From positions 1 to 47,543 of the forward strand of contig JBBDWN010000019.1 in the NCBI GenBank assembly GCA_040902855.1: DNA of 47,543 nucleotides, written 5' to 3'. The notes beneath the pieces are model-generated. The model saw only the letters and a program-made list of their open reading frames with translations. It was not told the origin of the DNA and searched no databases. Origin of the DNA: DATHWB01 sp040902855. GTDB taxonomy: Bacteria > Actinomycetota > Acidimicrobiia > Spongiisociales > ZC4RG35. A program made the position numbers and the translations under genes. This document shows, one piece after another, positions 39,593 to 47,497 of this stretch; the stretch's first letter is position 1; each line of letters starts with the position of its first letter.

Positions 39593-42406
39593 ATGGAACC
39601 CCGGCCTTTCCACGAACGGCACATTGGCCCGAGCGAAGAGGACATCCGCGTGATGCTCGACGTCATCGGATCCGAGTCCCTCGCAGGCATGGTCGATGAG
39701 ACGGTGCCCGCCGGCATCAGAGACGACTCGCTCGACCTTCCGCCCGCCCTGTCGGAGTCAGAAGCGGTCGCGCGATTGCTTTCCCTCGCGAGTCGCAACA
39801 CTGTTGCGAAGTCGATGATCGGCATGGGATATCACGGCACCATCACGCCTCCGGTCATCAAACGGAATGTCCTCGAGGATCCGGCCTGGTATACGGCCTA
39901 TACGCCCTACCAGGCCGAGATCTCCCAAGGGCGCCTCGAGGCGCTTCTCAACTTCCAGACGATGGTGGGTGACCTGACCGGGTTCGCCGTCGCCAATGCG
40001 TCTCTTCTCGATGAAGCCACCGCCGCCGCCGAGGCGATGACCATGGCCCACCGCACCGACAGGGGCCGGCGCGATGTGTTCTGGGTGGACTCAGGATGTC
40101 ATCCCCAGACCATCGGGGTGGTGCAGACCCGCGCTCTCCCTCTCGGTATCGAAGTCGTCGTCGCCGATCCCGACTCGTTCGACCTCACCGGGGCGTTCGG
40201 ACTTCTGCTCCAGTATCCGTCGTCCACCGGAGAGGTACGGGACTTCGCTCCACTTGCTGCGGCAGCGGCTGGGGAGGGCCTCACCGTCATCGCGGCGGCT
40301 GACCTCCTGGCCTTGACGGTCTTGAAACCTCCCGGCGAATGGGGCGCACACATTGCGGTTGGGTCGACCCAGCGATTCGGGGTGCCGATGGGATTCGGCG
40401 GGCCGCACGCCGCCTATATCGCCACCGTCGAGGAGTTGGTGAGGTCGCTACCGGGACGACTCGTCGGCGTTTCCCAGGACTCGGCCGGCCGGATCGCACA
40501 CCGGCTGGCTCTGCAGACGCGTGAACAGCACATTCGGAGGGAACGGGCGACGTCGAACGTCTGCACGGCTCAGGTCCTCCTCGCCGTCATCGCCGGGTTC
40601 TACGCGGCGTGGCACGGCCCGGACGGTCTGGCAGCCATCGGTCGGCACGTCCACGACCACGCATCATCGCTGGCCGCCGGTGTCACCGAGGCGGGCTGGT
40701 CCCTGCGGCACGACTCGTGGTTCGACACCATCACCGTCAAGACCGGTGATCGAACCGACGCCGTGATCGAGTCGGCGCTTGCTGCAGGAGTGAATCTCCG
40801 AAGAGTCGACGATGCCCATGTGGGGGTCACGTGCGACCAGACGACGACCGACACGGACATCGAGGCTGTCCTCGCCGCCTTCGGTGCCGAGGCTCCGGTG
40901 TCGGGGGGGCGTTCGGGATTGCCTGCAGATCTCGTCCGCACGACCGGCTACCTCACGCACCCCGTCTTCCATCGGTATCGGTCGGAGACGGAGATGCTCC
41001 GGTACTTGCGAATGCTGTCCGACAAGGACCTCGCCCTCGACCGGACCATGATCCCGCTCGGCTCGTGCACGATGAAGCTGAACGCGACATCAGAGATGAT
41101 CCCGATCACGTGGCCAGGCTTCGCCGACATCCACCCGTTCGTTCCCGCCGACCAGGCGCGCGGATATCACCGACTGATCGAAGACCTCGAAGAGTGGCTG
41201 GCGGAGATCACCGGTTACGACGCCGTGTCCCTTCAGCCGAACGCCGGTTCGCAGGGCGAACTCGCCGGCCTCCTGGCGATACGGGCGTTCCACCAGTCAA
41301 ACTCACAGCCGGAGCGAACGGTCTGTTTGATTCCTTCCTCGGCGCACGGAACCAACGCCGCGTCCGCAGTGATGGCCGGGTTCGAGGTCGTCGTCGTGGC
41401 ATGCGACGACGGTGGCAACGTCGACCTGTCCGATCTGGCTTCCAAGCTCGAGGCGCATCGGGACCGGATCGCCGCACTGATGGTCACCTATCCCTCTACC
41501 CACGGTGTCTTCGAAGAAGCGATCGGCGAGATCTGTGACATGGTTCATGACTCCGGTGGTCAGGTCTATGTCGATGGCGCCAACTTCAATGCCCTCGTGG
41601 GCATCGCCAAACCCGGACGGTTCGGGGCTGACGTGTCGCACCTCAACCTGCACAAGACTTTCACGATTCCCCACGGTGGTGGCGGACCGGGAGTCGGCCC
41701 CATCGGAGTTCGAGGCCATCTCGCCCCCTTCCTTCCGGGTCATCCGGTGAGCGGTGGGCCGACCGTCGTCGGGCCCGTGTCCGCCGCCCGGTGGGGGTCT
41801 GCCGGCATCCTGCCCATTCCGTGGGCCTACATCGCCATGATGGGCGCCGACGGTCTTCGGCGTGCGTCGGAAGTAGCGATCCTCAGCGCCAATTACGTGG
41901 CCTCTCGCCTTTCTGATGCCTATCCGATCCTCTATCGCTCCTCGGCCGGTCGGGTGGCCCACGAATGCATCGTGGATGTCCGCCAGATCACCAAGGCCTC
42001 GGGGATCACGGCCGAAGACGTCGCCAAGCGGCTCGCCGACTACGCATTTCATGCGCCGACCCTCTCGTTTCCGGTGCCTGGCACGCTGATGGTCGAACCC
42101 ACGGAGTCGGAGTCCCTCGCGGAACTCGATCGATTCTGCGAGGCGATGCTGTCGATCCGAGAGGAGATCCGGCGGGTGGAGGACGGTACGTGGCCCAGAG
42201 ACGACAACCCGCTCGTTCGCGCTCCGCACCCCGCTGAGGACCTGATCGTCAGTTGGTCGAGGGCCTACCCTGTCGAGATCGCGGCGTTCCCGGTATCATC
42301 GCTACGGACAAAGGGGTATTTTCCGCCGGTCGGTCGTGTCGACGGACCGGCGGGAGATAGGAATCTCGTGTGTGCGTGCCCGCCGGTGGCGGAATACGCC
42401 ACGTAG
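39593..42406 (+). CDS. gcvP: Glycine dehydrogenase (aminomethyl-transferring), P-protein
   Basis: The 937-residue full-length P-protein, both halves fused. N-terminal landmarks are ERHIGPSEEDI, MIGMGYHGTITPPVI, TPYQAEISQGRLEALLNFQT (in parts), and the Gly-rich regions of the first half. In the second half come PLGSCTMKLNA, LQPNAGSQGE, PSSAHGTNAASA, the PLP lysine K688 in LNLHKTFTIPHGGGGPG, and C-terminal PPVGRVDGPAGDRNLVCACPP. It decarboxylates glycine and transfers the aminomethyl group to the H-protein lipoyl arm. gcvT and gcvH are not in the window. AGGAGGCG precedes the ATG, within the riboswitch leader. Confidence 0.95.
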   Translation: MEPRPFHERHIGPSEEDIRVMLDVIGSESLAGMVDETVPAGIRDDSLDLPPALSESEAVARLLSLASRNTVAKSMIGMGYHGTITPPVIKRNVLEDPAWYTAYTPYQAEISQGRLEALLNFQTMVGDLTGFAVANASLLDEATAAAEAMTMAHRTDRGRRDVFWVDSGCHPQTIGVVQTRALPLGIEVVVADPDSFDLTGAFGLLLQYPSSTGEVRDFAPLAAAAAGEGLTVIAAADLLALTVLKPPGEWGAHIAVGSTQRFGVPMGFGGPHAAYIATVEELVRSLPGRLVGVSQDSAGRIAHRLALQTREQHIRRERATSNVCTAQVLLAVIAGFYAAWHGPDGLAAIGRHVHDHASSLAAGVTEAGWSLRHDSWFDTITVKTGDRTDAVIESALAAGVNLRRVDDAHVGVTCDQTTTDTDIEAVLAAFGAEAPVSGGRSGLPADLVRTTGYLTHPVFHRYRSETEMLRYLRMLSDKDLALDRTMIPLGSCTMKLNATSEMIPITWPGFADIHPFVPADQARGYHRLIEDLEEWLAEITGYDAVSLQPNAGSQGELAGLLAIRAFHQSNSQPERTVCLIPSSAHGTNAASAVMAGFEVVVVACDDGGNVDLSDLASKLEAHRDRIAALMVTYPSTHGVFEEAIGEICDMVHDSGGQVYVDGANFNALVGIAKPGRFGADVSHLNLHKTFTIPHGGGGPGVGPIGVRGHLAPFLPGHPVSGGPTVVGPVSAARWGSAGILPIPWAYIAMMGADGLRRASEVAILSANYVASRLSDAYPILYRSSAGRVAHECIVDVRQITKASGITAEDVAKRLADYAFHAPTLSFPVPGTLMVEPTESESLAELDRFCEAMLSIREEIRRVEDGTWPRDDNPLVRAPHPAEDLIVSWSRAYPVEIAAFPVSSLRTKGYFPPVGRVDGPAGDRNLVCACPPVAEYAT

Positions 42407-42444
42407 CGAAGAATTCCTGTACCGCGCCAGGGAACGTGCCGATT

Positions 42445-42468
42445 CGAGGGCGGTTGCACCGCCCCTCG
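42445..42468 (+). terminator. Hairpin after gcvP
   Basis: CGAGGGCGGT pairs with ACCGCCCCTCG around a 3-nt loop with one bulged base, 39 nt past the gcvP stop and 55 nt before the next start. No U-tract follows; it may attenuate or process the transcript rather than end it. Confidence 0.35.
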
Positions 42469-42522
42469 GTCCAGACCCGGGGACGGTGCACCAACCCAGA
42501 CGTGGCAACGGGGTGACATCAG

Positions 42523-43671
42523 GTGGACTTCAGGGGACATCTCCGGCTTCCGGATGATGCCGGAATCGGCATCCCCGTTTTGCTGTGCCTCGACGACATC
42601 TTCGTCGTCATCTCCTCGGGCGGCGACGAGCTGGGCGCCTGGCGCGCCGACGACGTGGTCGTCGAGCGGCTCCACTCGAACCAGTTCGCGATCGAACTCG
42701 ATGGAGAGCCGGCGGTGTTCGTGGCCCAGGATGCACTCGGGTTTGCCTACGACGGCATCCTGGCGATCGAGAGTCTGCAGGAGCGCCTGACCAAGCGGCG
42801 GGTGTTCAAGCGGTCGAAGCGCAAGAGGTCGGCAGAAGACGCCGAGACCGCCGTCGAGGCTTCGTCGGCTGCACAGACCGAGGATGTCGCTTCCACCCCG
42901 GAACCCGCAGCTGGTGTGGCCGAGCCGAAGTTCACGATCGCTCCTGAGCCGATTTGGACGCCTCCTCCCACACCTTCCGCACCGTCTGTCTCTGCATATT
43001 CCGCACCGAATGTCCCCGTTCCCCATCCGGTCCGGCCGGTCGCCGAACCCGACCTTGCACCCGAGCGGCGCTTCGAGAGTGAAGACTTCGATGCGCCTCC
43101 TCCAGACGCGAGGGTGTCCTACCCTCAAGCAGAGAAACCTGCGCCTCCGGCAGTCGAATCTTTCGTTCCGCCGGCCGTGTCAGCTGAGCCTGAGTACGAG
43201 CTCGAAGAGGTCACCGCCGCAGAGAGAGGAGCCGAATCGTTCCGGTCCGATGAGGACTCGAGTGAGGGAGCTGACTCGGAGCCGGAGATCGAGTACGACG
43301 AGTATGTCCTGCCCGTCGCCGGTGTAGTGGACATCTTTGCTTCGTCGATACCTGCCGAACAGGTGCCCGAGGTTGTCGTCGAGCCGCCTGATGACGACGG
43401 CGTCGAAATGGCCGCGACCGAAGTCGAGGTTGACCGGTCAGTGCCGACCGATGGGGTGGTCCGCTCCCATGGGCACGGGGCGGTTCGCGAGCTCTCCGAA
43501 CGGTCTGGCACCCGAGAACGGCGTCGCTCGCTCTTCGGGCGCGGCAAGAGGGCACGTGCTCACGACCACGTGTACGGCGATCCGAAGACCATTGGCGGAC
43601 TCACGCGGCAGGTATGTGACATCTGCGGACATGTCACCTTCAGTGGCGAAGACGCGTACCAGGGCTGGTGA
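42523..43671 (+). CDS. Uncharacterised protein: N-terminal beta-rich domain, long disordered linker, C-terminal Cys/His motif
   Basis: The 382-residue protein is of unknown function. Residues 1-85 look like a compact beta-rich domain (VLLCLDDIFVVISSGGDELGAW in part, RLHSNQFAIELDGEPAVFVA, LGFAYDGI). A basic patch KRRVFKRSKRKRS follows at about 88-103. Residues about 105-335 are Pro/Glu/Ala/Val-rich, acidic and apparently disordered. The end has another basic patch (RRRSLFGRGKRARAHDH) and a putative metal site from AHDHVYG and VCDICGHVTFSG. The GTG start has GGGGTGA about 7 nt upstream. The stop overlaps the gamma carbonic anhydrase start (GTGA). A scaffold or nucleic-acid binding role is possible. 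Confidence 0.7.
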   Translation: MDFRGHLRLPDDAGIGIPVLLCLDDIFVVISSGGDELGAWRADDVVVERLHSNQFAIELDGEPAVFVAQDALGFAYDGILAIESLQERLTKRRVFKRSKRKRSAEDAETAVEASSAAQTEDVASTPEPAAGVAEPKFTIAPEPIWTPPPTPSAPSVSAYSAPNVPVPHPVRPVAEPDLAPERRFESEDFDAPPPDARVSYPQAEKPAPPAVESFVPPAVSAEPEYELEEVTAAERGAESFRSDEDSSEGADSEPEIEYDEYVLPVAGVVDIFASSIPAEQVPEVVVEPPDDDGVEMAATEVEVDRSVPTDGVVRSHGHGAVRELSERSGTRERRRSLFGRGKRARAHDHVYGDPKTIGGLTRQVCDICGHVTFSGEDAYQGW

Positions 43672-44165
43672 GAGAACCAACCGTCCACCCGGGTGCGTTC
43701 GTAGCGCCCAGCGCCCACATCCTCGGGGACGTGACCGTCGGTGACCGGGCCGTGATCCTCTTCGGCGTGGTCATCCGGGCTGAGTTCGATCAGATCAGCA
43801 TCGGGGTCGAGACCAACATCCAGGATGGCACCGTCGTGCATTGCGATGCAGGGATTCCCACGCGGATAGGGGATCGCGTGACGGTCGGTCACGCCGCAGT
43901 CCTTCACGGCGCGACGGTCGGTGACCACTGCCTGGTCGGGATCGGGAGTCGCGCCCTCAACCGATCGATCCTGGGCGAAGGTGCGTGGCTGGGAGCCGGC
44001 GCGATCTTGACGGAAGGAAGCGAGATCCCGCCGTGGACCCTTGCCTTGGGCATGCCGGCTCGGCCCGTCCGCGACCTGAGGCCGGACGAGATAGAGCGAC
44101 AACGTGCCGGCGTGGACGACTATCAGGAGATCGCCGTCATGTATCGACAGCGTTTCACGACCTGA
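43668..44165 (+). CDS. Gamma carbonic anhydrase/hexapeptide-repeat protein
   Basis: The 165-residue protein is built of left-handed beta-helix hexapeptide repeats (ILGDVTVGDRAVI, ISIGVETNIQDGTVVH, IGDRVTVGHAAVLHGATVGDHCLVG). The three zinc-ligand histidines of gamma carbonic anhydrases are present: H58, H75 and H80 with the GHxxxxH spacing. The C-terminal helix is DDYQEIAVMYRQRF. It may hydrate CO2 or act as a ferripyochelin-binding/PaaY-like protein; trimers are usual. GTG start overlapping the upstream stop. The 3' end overlaps the convergent ABC permease by 11 nt. Confidence 0.87.
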   Translation: MREPTVHPGAFVAPSAHILGDVTVGDRAVILFGVVIRAEFDQISIGVETNIQDGTVVHCDAGIPTRIGDRVTVGHAAVLHGATVGDHCLVGIGSRALNRSILGEGAWLGAGAILTEGSEIPPWTLALGMPARPVRDLRPDEIERQRAGVDDYQEIAVMYRQRFTT

Positions 44166-44925
44166 CCAACTTGGCTGGCTCCCAGGTGAAACGTCGCATT
44201 GCGATCCACGCTCCGACCGCCCCCCACGCCAGCAACACAAGCAGATCGACCCCGGGGAAACCGGCATCGACGAGCGGATTCCACTGTTCCGAGAAAGCAG
44301 CGACGAAGGGCCGCAGCGGAAAGAACCCCGCCAGCGTCGCCAGCCATTCCGGCCCGGACTCAACGGGAAAGAAGACCCCAGAGATGAACGCCAGCGGCAG
44401 GATCGTGGCATTGGCGATCGCCGGAGCCGCTTGACCGTTGCTCGTCAACCCGGCAACGGCCAGGGCCAGAGCCGACCACGCTGCGGCGCCCACCACCAAA
44501 ACGAGCAATGCCAACGGAAGACGCGACCACAGGACTTCGACGTCGAAAGCGACAACCCCGACGATGAGCATGATCAGCACGCTCGTCAGGCCGATCCCGC
44601 TGGCGGCCAGCACCCGGCCGCCGATGTACGTGCCCGGCGGGAGAGGGGTCCCGAGCACACGCTTCAAGATTCCCTCGTCTCGGTCCATCGAGGTCGTGAT
44701 GACGAGATTGGTGTAACAGGCAGTGACGATGGAAAACACGGCAATCGCCGGTGTGAAGAACTGGGCGAATCCGAGACCGCCGAGAGAGTCGATGGTGGCA
44801 TCGCCGTTGAGCAGATTGAACAGGACCAGAAACATGAGGGGGAACGCAACGGTGAAGAAGGCCGCGACCGGAACCCGCCAGAAGACTCGGGTGTGATGGA
44901 CGAATTCCCACCACAAGTTCCTCAT
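44155..44925 (-). CDS. ABC-2 type transporter permease
   Basis: The 256-residue membrane subunit has six hydrophobic helices: FWRVPVAAFFTVAFPLMFLVLFNLL in part, FFTPAIAVFSIVTACYTNLV, the ABC-2 loop MDRDEGILKRVLGTPLPPGTY (written in part), and GQAAPAIANATILPLAFISGVFFPVE, the DrrB-like signature. It pairs with the ATPase at 44925-45818 to export drugs, lipids or polysaccharide precursors. The ATG at 44925 overlaps the ATPase stop (TGATG); the longer frame upstream runs into the ATPase gene and is spurious. Confidence 0.88.
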   Translation of the reverse strand: MRNLWWEFVHHTRVFWRVPVAAFFTVAFPLMFLVLFNLLNGDATIDSLGGLGFAQFFTPAIAVFSIVTACYTNLVITTSMDRDEGILKRVLGTPLPPGTYIGGRVLAASGIGLTSVLIMLIVGVVAFDVEVLWSRLPLALLVLVVGAAAWSALALAVAGLTSNGQAAPAIANATILPLAFISGVFFPVESGPEWLATLAGFFPLRPFVAAFSEQWNPLVDAGFPGVDLLVLLAWGAVGAWIAMRRFTWEPAKLVRS

Positions 44926-45818
44926 CAGCCGTCCTCCCCGGCCAGTTCGAGGTAGACATCCTCGAGCGAGGGCCTCGTCATCTCGAGACCGTCGAGTGGG
45001 ACACCATTGTCGAGCGCCCACTCCGTCAATGCGTGCAACGTCTCCACCGGTGTGGTGCTGGCAATCTCCATCCATCCGTTCTCACGGGTGATCGCCTGCT
45101 GGGAGAGGGACTCGGGGAGGTGGCCCGCAGTCCGAAATCGGATCGTTGCGACCCGGGTTTGTCGACCGCCGAGGGTGGAGGGATCGCCCTCGGCGACGAT
45201 TCGTCCTCCGGCGATGACGGCGACCCGGTCTGCGAGATGTTGGGCTTCGTCGAGGTAGTGCGTCGTGAGAATGACCGTTGCCCCGTCCGCTGTCAGTTCC
45301 GTCACCAACCGCCATGCCTCTCGCCGCGCGGCCGGATCGAACCCGGTCGTGGGTTCGTCGAGAAAGATCACTTCGGGCCGGCCGATGATGGCGGCCGCCA
45401 TGTCGACTCGACGGCGCTGACCGCCGGAGAGTGTCTTGATCCGGGCGTCGGTCTTCTCGTTGAGACCGACGCGCCCGATGGTGGTCTCGACCTCCGCCGG
45501 ATCGCGGTACAGACGAGCGAGACGGGTGAGAGCCTCTCGTACAGTCAGCTCCTTTTCGATGCCGGACTGCTGGAGCACAATCCCGATTCGCTCACGCCAA
45601 CTCGGCCCGGCGCTGCGCGGATCCTGGCCGAGGACGGTCACCGATCCTCCGTCCGGTTTCCGATAGCCCTCGAGAATCTCGACCGTGGTGGTTTTGCCTG
45701 CTCCATTCGGCCCGAGCAACGCGAAGACCTCACCGGCCTCGACAGAGAAGTCGATTCCGTCCACGGCCGCGATCTCGCCGTAGTGCTTGCGGAGGTTTCG
45801 GACTTCGACGACCGCCAT
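44925..45818 (-). CDS. ABC exporter ATP-binding protein (DrrA type)
   Basis: The 297-residue ATPase has Walker A GPNGAGKT (36-43), Q-loop VLQQSGIEKELTV, signature LSGGQRRRVD, Walker B VIFLDEPTTGFDP and switch His in LTTHYLDEA. A C-terminal extension of about 80 residues (to ARRPSLEDVYLEL-like MTRPSLEDVYLELAG) is usual in DrrA/CcmA/NodI-type exporters. It works with the permease that starts inside its stop codon. GGGAAG lies shortly before the ATG. The substrate is unknown; no resistance or biosynthesis gene is adjacent. Confidence 0.9.
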   Translation of the reverse strand: MAVVEVRNLRKHYGEIAAVDGIDFSVEAGEVFALLGPNGAGKTTTVEILEGYRKPDGGSVTVLGQDPRSAGPSWRERIGIVLQQSGIEKELTVREALTRLARLYRDPAEVETTIGRVGLNEKTDARIKTLSGGQRRRVDMAAAIIGRPEVIFLDEPTTGFDPAARREAWRLVTELTADGATVILTTHYLDEAQHLADRVAVIAGGRIVAEGDPSTLGGRQTRVATIRFRTAGHLPESLSQQAITRENGWMEIASTTPVETLHALTEWALDNGVPLDGLEMTRPSLEDVYLELAGEDG

Positions 45819-45870
45819 CAGCTTCCCGTGTCCTCCGTCCGCCAGGTCCGACTGCGGGCGGCGGAATGGC

Positions 45871-46320
45871 TCAGAGACCCCACTTCCACACCATCGCGGC
45901 CAATGTCACGAGGAGGATGGCGAGGTCGAGCAGTTCGATGGGACGCGTCTTCTTGGCGATCGCATCGGCCCCGGCGACGTCGCCTTCGTCGAGCTTCGCT
46001 GCCGCTGCTTCCCCTCGTTTACCGAACACCGCGGGTCCGACTGCGACGCCGAAGATCACGGCCGCGAACCCGATGGAAATGAACGGAGTGCCGAAACCGA
46101 CGGCGTCGTTGCTGACCACCATCCAGATGCCCGAGACGAGCACCACGACGGCGGCCGGGGCGAACAGGCGCGTTCCCATCGCCACCTGATTCCGATGCCA
46201 GAGTGCCCGCGCCACCGGCTGCCCAGCACGGGCCACAGGCGCTTCGGCGAACTGCCGGACGGTTGCCCCGATCCATGCGGCGGCGGCGGCGATGTGCAGG
46301 AACAAGAGAAACTGATACAC
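45871..46320 (-). CDS. DUF2269/CopD-like small membrane protein
   Basis: The 149-residue protein has four hydrophobic helices: FLLFLHIAAAAAWIGATV (with H9), a second with FAPAAVVVLVSGIWMVVS, a third GFAAVIFGVAVGPAVFG, and a C-terminal LLDLAILLVTLAAMVWKW. The layout resembles DUF2269 and the small CopD-like four-helix proteins, which have a conserved His in helix 1 and may bind heme. The function is unknown. GTG at 46320 is chosen because AGGGG lies 5 nt upstream; longer frames would enter the manC promoter region. It is divergent from manC. Confidence 0.75.
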   Translation of the reverse strand: MYQFLLFLHIAAAAAWIGATVRQFAEAPVARAGQPVARALWHRNQVAMGTRLFAPAAVVVLVSGIWMVVSNDAVGFGTPFISIGFAAVIFGVAVGPAVFGKRGEAAAAKLDEGDVAGADAIAKKTRPIELLDLAILLVTLAAMVWKWGL

Positions 46321-46378
46321 GGAACCCCTCTCGAATAACGGCGCGACGATAACCGGGTGGAGCCTCCGATCACGTCTG

Positions 46379-46384
46379 TAGCCT
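46379..46384 (+). promoter_or_regulatory. Leaderless-type -10 (TAGCCT) 8 nt before manC
   Basis: TAGCCT, 8 nt and ATG (46393). It favours this ATG over the in-frame GTG at 46387. Confidence 0.4.
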
Positions 46385-46392
46385 GAGTGGGC

Positions 46393-47442
46393 ATGTCTCT
46401 TCCTGTAATTCCGGTCTTGATGTCGGGCGGGCGCGGGACCCGGTTGTGGCCGCTCTCCCGCAAGGGCCGGCCGAAGCAGCTTCAATCGATTCTCGGCTCG
46501 TCCACGTTGCTGCAGGCCACCGCGACCAGGCTGGCCGGGGTCGCAGGGCTGGCTTCGCCCATCGTGGTGTGCGGGATGGGCGACGCCGAGGAGGTTCTCG
46601 AGCAACTCGCGGCAGTCGGACAGGAACCCATGGTCACCGTCGCCGAACCCGTCGGCCGCAACACAGCCCCTGCCATCACTGCCGCCGCACTCGTCGCTCC
46701 ATCCGAATCGGTTCTGGTCGTCTTGCCGTCCGACCACATCGTCACTGACATCGCATCATTTCGGCGTGCGGTGGCCGTCGCCACTGAGGCAGCCGAAGGC
46801 GGAAAGATCGTGACCTTCGGGGTCGTGCCGACCAGGGCAGAGACCGGCTTCGGATACATCGAGGCTCCCCGCGCTGGGCCGGTGCGGCCCATCGTGGACT
46901 TCCTCGAAAAGCCGGACAGAGAAACCGCAACTCGTCTCGTCGACGGTGGGAAGCACTTCTGGAACTCCGGGATGTTCGTCTTCCGACCCGACGTCGTGCT
47001 CGACGAGATCCAGAGGCACGCTCCTGGCATCGTTGAAGCCGTCCGGCGATCTTTGGCTTCGGGATCGGGACCGATTCGGCATCCTGGTCCGGAGTTCGCC
47101 GATGCGCCTTCCTTGCCTTTCGACGTTGCGGTGATGGAGAAGACGGATCGGGCGGTCATGGTCCCACTCGACGCAGGATGGGATGACATCGGATCTTGGC
47201 GGTCGCTGTGGGAAGTCGGCGATCGCGATCACGACGAGAACGTCCTTGTCGGCGACGTGATCACCCACGAAACCCATCGCTCCTATGTGAGGTCTGACGG
47301 TCGCCCTGTCGTGGTGCTCGGATTGGACGACGTCACGGTGGTCGATGCCGGCGACGTCGTCTTCGTCGCGTCGATGCGCCATGCCGAGAGCGTGCGCGCG
47401 CTCATAGCCCTCCTCGACAAGAACCGCCCAGAGCTCACCTGA
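46393..47442 (+). CDS. manC: Mannose-1-phosphate guanylyltransferase
   Basis: The 349-residue nucleotidyltransferase lacks the C-terminal cupin (isomerase) domain found in bifunctional ManC. Landmarks are VLMSGGRGTRLWPLSRKGRPKQ (in part: GGRGTRLWP, RPKQ), EPVGRNTAPAITAAA, VLPSDHIV, TGFGYIE, FLEKP with the Lys, FWNSGMFVF and DIGSW. It makes GDP-mannose from mannose-1-phosphate and GTP, which feeds mannosylated glycans and, here, MpgS (27988-29172). ATG at 46393 is chosen over the GTG two codons earlier because TAGCCT is 8 nt upstream. A large hairpin follows the stop. Confidence 0.92.
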   Translation: MSLPVIPVLMSGGRGTRLWPLSRKGRPKQLQSILGSSTLLQATATRLAGVAGLASPIVVCGMGDAEEVLEQLAAVGQEPMVTVAEPVGRNTAPAITAAALVAPSESVLVVLPSDHIVTDIASFRRAVAVATEAAEGGKIVTFGVVPTRAETGFGYIEAPRAGPVRPIVDFLEKPDRETATRLVDGGKHFWNSGMFVFRPDVVLDEIQRHAPGIVEAVRRSLASGSGPIRHPGPEFADAPSLPFDVAVMEKTDRAVMVPLDAGWDDIGSWRSLWEVGDRDHDENVLVGDVITHETHRSYVRSDGRPVVVLGLDDVTVVDAGDVVFVASMRHAESVRALIALLDKNRPELT

Positions 47443-47464
47443 CAGCGAGCTCTGCGAGTGATTT

Positions 47465-47497
47465 GTCCCCCCTCGGCCGCAGGCCGTCTGGGGGGAC
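47465..47497 (+). terminator. GC-rich hairpin after manC, part of a larger inverted-repeat element
   Basis: GTCCCCCC (47465-47472) pairs with GGGGGGAC (47490-47497) and an inner CGGCC-GCA-GGCCG hairpin stacks inside. A second copy of the complement, CGAGGGGGG at 47518-47526, could pair with CCCCCCTCG (47467-47475) in a competing fold. It may be a terminator or a dispersed palindromic element cut by the window edge. Confidence 0.4.

Noticed and set aside
42385..42470. tRNA-Leu-like opening (GGTGGCGGAA) with a GATTCGA loop
   Set aside because: It lies in the coding end of gcvP, the T-stem cannot pair and no acceptor stem closes.
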